DNA from: JAJTHJ01 sp046316025
GTDB lineage: Bacteria > Pseudomonadota > Gammaproteobacteria > Burkholderiales > Burkholderiaceae_F
DNA: 56,955 nt
Assembly (NCBI GenBank): GCA_046316025.1
Contig: JBKCXU010000079.1
Coordinates: forward strand, 1-56,955
Direction: 5' to 3'
Shown piece by piece: positions 50,916 to 56,955 of this stretch; within the stretch, counting starts at the first letter, position 1, and every line of letters starts with the position of its first letter. The position numbers and the translations under genes were made by a program. The notes beneath the pieces are model-generated. The model was not told the DNA's origin, did not search any database, and saw only the letters and a list, made by a program, of their open reading frames with translations.

Positions 50916-52423
50916 CGCTGGCGCCCGGCTCCTGGCTCTGGCTGGCACGGCACGAGGCGCGCCTGATTTGGCGCGCCGGCGCCGGCAAGTCGCGCCGGGC
51001 GCAGGCGTTACTGCTGGCGGCCATCGTCGTCGGGCTGCATTTGCTGCTATGGCCGGCGGTGGCCGCCATGCCGCTGCAAGCGCCCAGCGCCGGCCCCGGC
51101 GCCGCGCTGGGGGCGTACTTCGCCACTGCCTCGCTGCTGTTCATGTTTGGCAACGCGCTGCTGCTCACCGTGGCGGCGTACTTCGAGCGCGGCGACTTCG
51201 ACCTGCTGCTGTCCTCGCCAATCGCGCCGCGCACCGTGCTGATCGTGCGCACGCTGGTGGTCGCGGGCACGGTGATCGCCGGCAACGCGCTGTACCTTCT
51301 ACCGTTGGCCAACGTCGGCCTGCTGCTCGGGCGCAACTGGCTCGGCAGCCTGTACCTGTCGCTGCCGGTGGCCGGCTTGCTCGCCGCCGGCGGCGGCGCG
51401 GTGGCGGCGCTCGCGCTGGTGCGCGCCATCGGCGCGCGCCGCACCCGCACGCTGGTGCAGGTGGCGGGCATCGCCACCGGAGCAGCGATGTATCTGGTGG
51501 CGCAGACCGGCATGCTGGCAAATCTGGAGAGGCCCGATGCCCGCGTGGCGCCCTGGCTGGAACCCGTTCTCGGCTGGACGTTTTCGTTCGCCATCGGGCG
51601 TTGGCCGGCCCTGCCGCTGGGCGCGGCGCTGGCGGCGCTTGTCTGCGCGCTGGCCTGGGCGGGCCTGAGCCGCACTTTTCTGCGCGGCGCGCTGGGCGAA
51701 CGGACCGCGGGCGGGCGCCGCGGCCCGCGCGGACCGGCCCGACTGCGCCCGCTGCGCTGGCCGACGCTCGAGCTCTGGCGCAAGGAATGGCGCGTGGTGC
51801 GGCGCGAGCCGCTGCTGCTGGCGCGGATCGGCTACTCGCTGGTGTTCTTTCTGCCGCTCGTCTTCATTGCGCTGCGTGGCGAGCGGATGGACACGCTGCA
51901 ACTCGTCGTGCTGGCCAGCGTTGCCGCCTTCGGCGCCGGCAGCCTGGCCGGCCAGCTGGCGCGGCTGACGGTGGATGTCGAAGACGCGCCCGACCTGCTG
52001 TATGCCGCCCCGCGCCCGCCGTCCCGCCTGCTGCTACACAAGGGACTGGTGGCCGCCGCGCTCGGCGCCGGCTGCGCGTTGCTGCTGACCGCCTTCGTGC
52101 TGCCGCAGGCGGGGCCGCGACTGCTGTGGGGCGTGCCGTTCGCGCTCGGCGCCGCGGCCTCCTGCGCGCTCACCATCGCGGCCAATCCGCGGCCGGTGCG
52201 CCGCGACGACCTCACTACCGGCCGCGTCAAGGACTTCGACCTGGAGCGCACTGTGGTCAACGGACTGCTGATGGCGCTGTGGTCGGCCGCCGCGGGACTG
52301 GCCCTGGGCACGGCGCCGGGCTGGGGCCTGCTGCTGGCCGCGGTCGGGCTGCCGCACCTGGCGACGGAGTGGCGCCAGTTGCACCGGCACACCGCGTCCA
52401 CCGCGGCGCGCGCGCGCGCGTAG
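50912..52423 (+). CDS. ABC-2-like exporter permease
   Basis: A 503-residue protein with about ten hydrophobic segments arranged as two halves, joined by a basic linker (GGRRGPRGPARLRPL near residue 270). It begins with a cytoplasmic ARHEARLIWRAG amphipathic stretch. Its C-terminus (GLLLAAVGLPHLATEWRQLH) recurs in a fragment at 54167. A two-gene exporter with the upstream ATPase. Confidence 0.85.
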
Positions 52424-52460
52424 CGGGATAAGCTGCGGCGACTGTTCGTCCGCGCCTGCC

Positions 52461-52996
52461 ATGCGCCTGCTGCTGATCGAAGACGACCCGATGATCGGCG
52501 AAGCCGTGGCCTGCGGGCTGCGCGCCGACGGCTACACCGTGGACTGGGTGCGCGACGGGCGCGCCGGTTCGGCGGCACTCGCCGCTGCCACGCCCTATGC
52601 GCTGGTGCTGCTCGACATCGGCCTGCCGGGGCGCGACGGCTTGACGCTGTCGCGCGAAGCGCGTGCCGCCGCGACCGCACGCCCGTGCTGCTGATGACCG
52701 CGCGCGACACGGTGGCCGACCGCGTGGCCGGGCTGGACGCGGGCGCGGACGACTACCTGATCAAGCCCTTCGATCTCGACGAGTTGCTGGCGCGCGTACG
52801 CGCGCTGCTGCTGGCACTGGCCGAGCGGCCCGGCGCGGTGCTATCGCGCGCGCAGCTCGAAGAGAAGCTCTACGGCTGGGACGACGCGGTCGGCAGCAAC
52901 GCGGTCGAGGTGCACATCCACCACCTGCGCCGCAAGCTGGGCGAGCGCGCGATCCGCAACGTGCGCGGCGTGGTTTACACGCTGGGCGAGGTCTGA
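52461..52996 (+). pseudogene. OmpR/QseB-type response regulator, frameshifted and internally deleted
   Basis: Frame one encodes MRLLLIEDDPMIGEAVACGL ... LVLLDIGLPGRDGLTL (phospho-Asp in LLDIGLPG), then stops at 52694. The rest of the receiver (TPVLLMTARDTV ... DDYLIKPFDLDELLARV) is in another frame, so a frameshift lies near 52665-52680. After VRALL the text jumps directly to LALAERPGAVLSRAQLEEKL, losing about 40 residues of the linker and first half of the winged helix. The DNA-binding end (VEVHIHHLRRKLGERAIRNV) is intact. It cannot make a working regulator. Confidence 0.8.
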
Positions 52997-53052
52997 TGCG
53001 CGCTTCGACGCGCCTGCCTCACCCCGTCGTTGCCGCGCAAGAGCCTGTGTAA
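52996..53052 (+). pseudogene. Residual start of a sensor kinase gene
   Basis: An ATG overlapping the regulator stop opens an 18-residue frame (MRASTRLPHPVVAAQEPV) where a cognate histidine kinase is normally encoded. Nothing of a kinase follows. Probably the scar of a deletion. Confidence 0.35.
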
Positions 53053-53164
53053 CCCCCCCGCTCCTTGCACGCTTCCTGCGTGCGGTGGAAGGGACAGCAA
53101 CGGGGGAACGACGACGATGACGATCAAACACTGGCGGGGCCTGCCGCGGGAGCAGACGGCGCGG

Positions 53165-54024
53165 CTGCCGGCGTCGAAACGCTCCTCGTACTCGGCCCAG
53201 CGATAGCCGGCGGGGTCGCCCGGGCGCAGGCCCCAGCGGCGCTGGTGCGCATCGGGCTTTTCCGGGCCGCGGAAAGAGTCGATGAAGTTTTCTTCGCAGG
53301 TGAGGTAGCTGCCCCAGGGCGTCTAGCCGCCGGCGCAATTGTTGAGCGTGCCCAGCACGCGCTGGCCCGTGGGGTCGGCGGCGGTACGCAGCAGCGCATG
53401 GCCGGCGGCCGGACTACCGACCGTCATCGGTGTGGCCGCGGTGATGCGGCGGGCGTAGCGCGAGGGCCGCACGATCTGCCAGTCCCCGCCGCCGCGGTCT
53501 TCGATCTCGATCACGCTGACACCTTGCGCGGTCATCGCCTTGCGTACCTGGGCGGCGCTCCAGGTCGGCATGCCGTCAGGATGCCGCAGACCGCCGTCGG
53601 TGTACTCGTGGTCGATCGCCATCAAGCCGCGCCGGCTGTCGTCGAGAGCGAAGTACCCCAGGCCGTCGTCATGCATGCCGAGTTGCGCCTGCTGCCCGGC
53701 CGCGGTGTTGCTGGCGTCGGGCCGGAAGGCGGACGGATTGTTCTGCAGCCCGACCGGCTCGCCCCACATGAAAGCGGCGCGCGCGGTATAGCCCGCGCAC
53801 ACGGTCAGGGTATCGGCGGTGGCGAGCGGCACGCTCTTGAATCCGAGCAGCGGGCCTGACGCCTCGGTGGTGGCGCAGCCGCTGGCGAGCGGCGCCAAGA
53901 CGCCCGCCACCGCCAGCGGGGCGCCGTCGCGCAGCAGCGTGCGGCGCGCGGGGTCGGACAATTCGTGGATGCTGAGGTTGGCGGAGCGGTTGCTGTCTTC
54001 CGCCGATTCGTGATCCTTGGCCAT
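53165..54024 (-). pseudogene. PhoX-type alkaline phosphatase, amber mutation and 3' truncation
   Basis: ATG at 54024 begins MAKDHESAEDSN; a Tat-like or lipoprotein-like leader has RRTLLRDG...LASGC. FKSVPLATADTLTVCAGYTA, GMHDDGLGYFALDDSRRGLM and IDHEYTDGGLRHPDGMP are PhoX blocks (Ca/Fe binding). At 53323-53325 a TAG interrupts the block GTLNNCAGG-stop-TPWGSYLTCEENF, after which the same frame stays PhoX-like to about 53165 (EERFDAGS), then homology ends. More than half of the usual enzyme is missing. Confidence 0.85.
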
Positions 54025-54166
54025 GGCGGATGCGAGTCGGCGTTTTTGTCCAACCGCTCTTCTTGCGTTCGCTCGACGACCGAAGCTTGACAGGGCGCAA
54101 AGCGTTGCCCCGAGCGCGATCAGTGCCCGTCGCAGCGCGAGCATCGCCAGTCGTCGGCCGAGCCGC

Positions 54167-54355
54167 CTCGACTTCGCGCGCGGCTTCGTGAGCGTGCTGG
54201 TCGCCGTTCGGTGGGCGACGGCGGGGGCGGTCGCGGTTGGCGCCGGGCTGCCGTGGGGCGGCCTCGTTGCCGTGCTCGCGCTGCCGCACCAGGCAACCGT
54301 GTGGCGGGAGTTGCGGTGGCACCGCGCGCTCACGCTGCCGCCGCCGACCGAGTGA
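54167..54355 (+). pseudogene. Fragment similar to the C-terminus of the ABC permease
   Basis: LDFARGFVSVLVAVRWATAG and GLVAVLALPHQATVWRELRW match the last 55 residues of the permease ending at 52423 (LERTVVNGLLMALWSAAAGL; LLAAVGLPHLATEWRQLHRH) in order and spacing. The 5' part of the frame, back to 54017, shows no such similarity. Likely a partial duplicate or relic of a paralogue. Confidence 0.4.
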
Positions 54356-54612
54356 GCGGCGCGCGTGGCGATCTACCGCACCTTGGCCGCCAGGCGCCTT
54401 GCCTCGTCTCGGGTTGGCAGCGACCGACGCGGCAGACCGGACTGCGTCGCGCTACGGCGGTCCGCCCGGCGTACCGTACTCGCGCGAACTCCGCGTGAAT
54501 ATCCGACAAGCCGCCCCGCGGGCGGCATAAACGACGCTTGCGTCACGCCCGCCTCGTTAGCTTGCGCCCCGAAGTGCCGGTCCCGCGGCACAACCATTCA
54601 GCGAGGCGCGAA
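54356..54612. other. Intergenic region before the Ig-like lipoprotein
   Basis: About 257 bases without a supported gene. GCGAGGCGCGAA before 54613 is a modest ribosome binding site. Confidence 0.3.
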
Positions 54613-56856
54613 ATGACGAATATCGGCAAGCGTTCATGGTGGCAGGCGGTTCTGGCGGCGACCATGGTGGGTCTGGTGGCAGGCTGCGGCGGCGGCGACG
54701 ATGCGCCGGCAGCGGCACCGGCGCAGAGCTCCGCACCGGCTCCGACCACCGGCAGTTCCACCTTGGACGCCGCGGGCGGTACGGTCGACGGGCCGGACGG
54801 CACGCGCCTCGTGGTAGGTCCCGACGGTCTGGCGGCGCCGGTCACGCTGCGAATCGCGCGCGATGCCACTGGCGCGCCGGCACTCGACGGCCTGAACCTC
54901 GTGTCGCCGGTCTACGCCGTCACGCCGCACGGCACGACGTTCGCCAGCCCGGCCGTATTCAGCATCCCGCGCGCGGCCGCCACATTGGCCGCAGGCGACA
55001 CGCCGATCCTGCTCAAGGCCGAATCGGGCGGCAAGTGGCGCGTGCTGGCCGACACCGGCCGCGTGGCCGACGCGCTGTCGGCCGATGTTGGCGAGTTGTC
55101 GTTCTTCGTGCTTGCGCTGTGCAGCCGAACCGGTGCCACTCAAGGCTGGATCATCGGCGCCGTGGACTGCCCCTCGGCAAACACTTTGCAGTTGTCGCTG
55201 GACAGCAGCAATGGGGGCCCAGTCAACGTCGTGCCCAGCGGCAACCCGGTATTGCCGCCGATCGTCAACCTGAGCGGCCCGACGACGCTGAACATGCGTC
55301 TGCGTTGGACGCGCGCCCCAGGCACCACCCGCACGGACCAGATCGCGGTCACCGGGACGCCCGGGGGCTTTAGCGCCAATCTTGGCTTCGCATCGAGTTG
55401 GACCGCCGTTGAGGACGTCAACACCGACCGCGATCGGTTTTTCACCGTCACCATCGACCCCGCCCGAGTGGCTGGTGCTGGCGGCCCCGGGGGCCGCGAA
55501 CTGCGCATCAATGCGTACGCGAGCTTCGGCACCACGGCATTTCAGGTCGGCCGCGGCAATGTGGGAGTGGGCTTTGAGTTCGCAACCTACCTGCCGATCG
55601 TCGTGCGCTACACCGGCACGCAGCCGGTGATCGCGCAGCAGCCGACGCCCGCCGCGGTGTCGGTGGTGGAGAACAATTCGTTCACGCTCACGGTCGCGGC
55701 CACCGGCGCCGGCCTGACTTACCAATGGCGCTATTTCAACAACGGCAACGACGCAGCCGAGCGCATCGCCGAGGGCACCAGCAACCAAGCCAGCTACAGC
55801 AGCCCGGCGGCACCGCTGGCCTGGAACGGCCGCCTGTACTACGTGCGCGTCTGCACCACCGACGGATCGCCGTCGGTCACCACCTGCGTTAACTCGCAAG
55901 CTTCGCCACTGACGGTGACACCGTTCACTCAGCCGACGACTTTCACCGGCCAGCCGGCATCCCGCGACCTCCTGGAGGGCGAGAGCACCACGGTCACCGC
56001 CACCGTTACCGGCACGCCGACACCCTCATTGCAGTGGTACCGCAACGTCAGCTGCAACAACTTTCTCGGGGTGCGCAACTGCTCCGGTACACCGCTGACC
56101 AATGGCGCGGGCAGCGGACCGCTCGCCGGGGTGTCGATAGCCGGCGCCACGACGGGCACGCTGAGCCTGGGATCGGTGCCCATCGGTGCCAACGGCACGA
56201 CGCTGGCGCTGGCCGCCGAGCAGTCCGGTTTCCTCAATGCCACCTGGAGCGAGGTCGTCACGTTGACCGTCCGCGCGCGGCCGATTGCCGCCGGCTTCAC
56301 GCAGCAGTTGGTCTCGCCGCGCAGCGTGCAACAGGACGGCAGCATCGACTTCACTGCGGTCATTAGCGGCACCCAGCCGGTCAACAAGGTCTGGGCTATC
56401 GACGGCGCGACGATCAACGCCGGCACGATTGCCAGCGGCCGCTGCGCCGGCGCGGTGGTCTCGTTTCCGGCCGAGGGCGTGCTGCGCCTGGCCAGCGTGC
56501 CGCTCGCCTGCAACGGCGCGACGATCGCGATTGGCATCGACAACATCGCCACGCCGTCTGGCACCCGGCCGACGTCGACCGCGCGGCTCAACGTCACACC
56601 GCTACCCACCGCGCCCACCATCTCGGAGCAGCCGGTCGCATCGACCGTCTTAGAGGACACGTACGCCACGCTGCGAGTGGGCTACGGTGGGTCGGGGCCG
56701 GTCACGGTGGCGCTGCAACAGTTCGTCGGCGGCAGTTGGACCACGGTGGCCAGCACCACGTCCACCCTTTGTGTCAGCCCGTGTTCCGTGCAGACCAATC
56801 AACTGTCACTGGCCGACTGCGTATTTCAGCGATCGTGGACGGCTGTTTCAGTCTGA
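54613..56856 (+). CDS. Lipoprotein with Ig-like domains, 3' end replaced by an IS
   Basis: The 747-residue frame has a lipobox GLVAGC (Cys25) then GGGDDAPAAAPAQSS tether. The next domain (LDAAGGTVDGPDGTRLVVGP ... VTLRIARDATGAPALDG) is of the ZU5/GAIN-like kind seen in Burkholderiales surface proteins. Ig-like modules follow, introduced by TGTQPVIAQQPTPAAVSVVE, TFTGQPASRDLLEGESTTVT, and PTISEQPVASTVLEDTYATL. The last 10 codons (CVFQRSWTAVSV) are IS end sequence, so the true protein is longer and interrupted. Exposed or periplasmic; ligand unknown. Confidence 0.8.
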   Translation: MTNIGKRSWWQAVLAATMVGLVAGCGGGDDAPAAAPAQSSAPAPTTGSSTLDAAGGTVDGPDGTRLVVGPDGLAAPVTLRIARDATGAPALDGLNLVSPVYAVTPHGTTFASPAVFSIPRAAATLAAGDTPILLKAESGGKWRVLADTGRVADALSADVGELSFFVLALCSRTGATQGWIIGAVDCPSANTLQLSLDSSNGGPVNVVPSGNPVLPPIVNLSGPTTLNMRLRWTRAPGTTRTDQIAVTGTPGGFSANLGFASSWTAVEDVNTDRDRFFTVTIDPARVAGAGGPGGRELRINAYASFGTTAFQVGRGNVGVGFEFATYLPIVVRYTGTQPVIAQQPTPAAVSVVENNSFTLTVAATGAGLTYQWRYFNNGNDAAERIAEGTSNQASYSSPAAPLAWNGRLYYVRVCTTDGSPSVTTCVNSQASPLTVTPFTQPTTFTGQPASRDLLEGESTTVTATVTGTPTPSLQWYRNVSCNNFLGVRNCSGTPLTNGAGSGPLAGVSIAGATTGTLSLGSVPIGANGTTLALAAEQSGFLNATWSEVVTLTVRARPIAAGFTQQLVSPRSVQQDGSIDFTAVISGTQPVNKVWAIDGATINAGTIASGRCAGAVVSFPAEGVLRLASVPLACNGATIAIGIDNIATPSGTRPTSTARLNVTPLPTAPTISEQPVASTVLEDTYATLRVGYGGSGPVTVALQQFVGGSWTTVASTTSTLCVSPCSVQTNQLSLADCVFQRSWTAVSV

Positions 56857-56955
56857 TCGTGGACGGTGTTTCAGCGTGATCGTGGACGGCATTTCAGGCT
56901 GATCGTGGACGGGGCAGGGGTGCGCGCCAGCGAGGGGTTTGATGGTAGCGCAGTG
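56824..56955. mobile_element. End of an IS21-like insertion sequence (multiple terminal repeats)
   Basis: Four tandem units TTTCAG-NN-TGATCGTGGACGG begin at 56824, 56846, 56869 and 56892, spaced 22-23 bases; the first lacks one base (CGATCG). Repeated terminal units of this kind mark IS21-family ends. The rest of the element is beyond the window. Confidence 0.75.

Noticed and set aside
53323..53325. Amber readthrough or pyrrolysine in PhoX
   Set aside because: No downstream signal, homology ends soon after, and neighbouring genes are decayed as well; a simple nonsense mutation is enough.
53065..53859. 264-codon plus-strand frame opposite the phoX remnant
   Set aside because: Its translation is the shadow of PhoX; no independent motif.
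56824..56912. Tandem TTTCAG..GATCGTGGACGG units as a CRISPR or plasmid iteron array
   Set aside because: The 22-23 base period without spacers, at a point where a gene is truncated, fits an IS21-family end better.

Overview
The window comes from a GC-rich phototrophic proteobacterium, most likely a betaproteobacterium of the Burkholderiales (a Rubrivivax-like purple bacterium). This rests on the photosynthesis gene order (pucC-like/bchG/ppsR/aerR diverging from bchFNBHL), the fused IcmF mutase, the Lrp-glmS arrangement and the overall codon use. Identification is by reading protein motifs only; no database search was possible.

Layout. (1) 1-13.2 kb is a bacteriochlorophyll gene block. A minus-strand group (a partial flavoprotein-like ORF at the edge, a PucC/LhaA-family transporter, bchG, the repressor ppsR/crtJ and the B12-binding antirepressor aerR/ppaA) diverges from a tightly overlapping bchF-bchN-bchB-bchH-bchL operon. 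bchM, expected next, is absent. (2) 13.3-16.4 kb is a polyamine-type ABC transporter (two permeases and a lipoprotein binding protein, no ATPase) between REP-like repeats. (3) 16.4-22.4 kb is core metabolism: a DUF6279 lipoprotein, glmU, a VOC protein, a PIN toxin/antitoxin pair, an Lrp/AsnC regulator and glmS. (4) 22.4-29.8 kb is an accessory island bracketed by two diverged direct copies of a repeat. It holds gene remnants, a K+-channel-like protein, a small tyrosine recombinase, a C5-cytosine methyltransferase, and a convergent ParB-like plus PD-(D/E)XK-like gene pair. (5) 29.9-35.2 kb has a secreted cysteine-rich protein with three cyanovirin-N-like domains and a PASTA domain, then a small protein translationally coupled to an M64-peptidase/VWA protein. 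(6) 35.2-46 kb mixes yaeQ and a thiolase with several toxin-antitoxin genes, a PaeR7I/XhoI-type restriction-modification operon whose leader carries a MITE, and a two-gene candidate defence system (DUF6602-like nuclease plus SIR2-like/STAND ATPase). (7) 46-57 kb has icmF (with a REP element translated inside it), a SRAP protein, an ABC exporter pair, a decayed response regulator, a decayed phoX, and an Ig-like lipoprotein truncated by an IS21-like end at the window edge.

Themes. Three mobile-sequence families shape the window: REP-like CCCTCACCC elements (one inside the icmF reading frame), a TAAAGTCGAAAACG repeat bracketing the island, and a 275-bp MITE that has separated the methyltransferase start from its Shine-Dalgarno. 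Two stretches look like defence loci: 25.7-28.9 kb and 39.5-45.9 kb.
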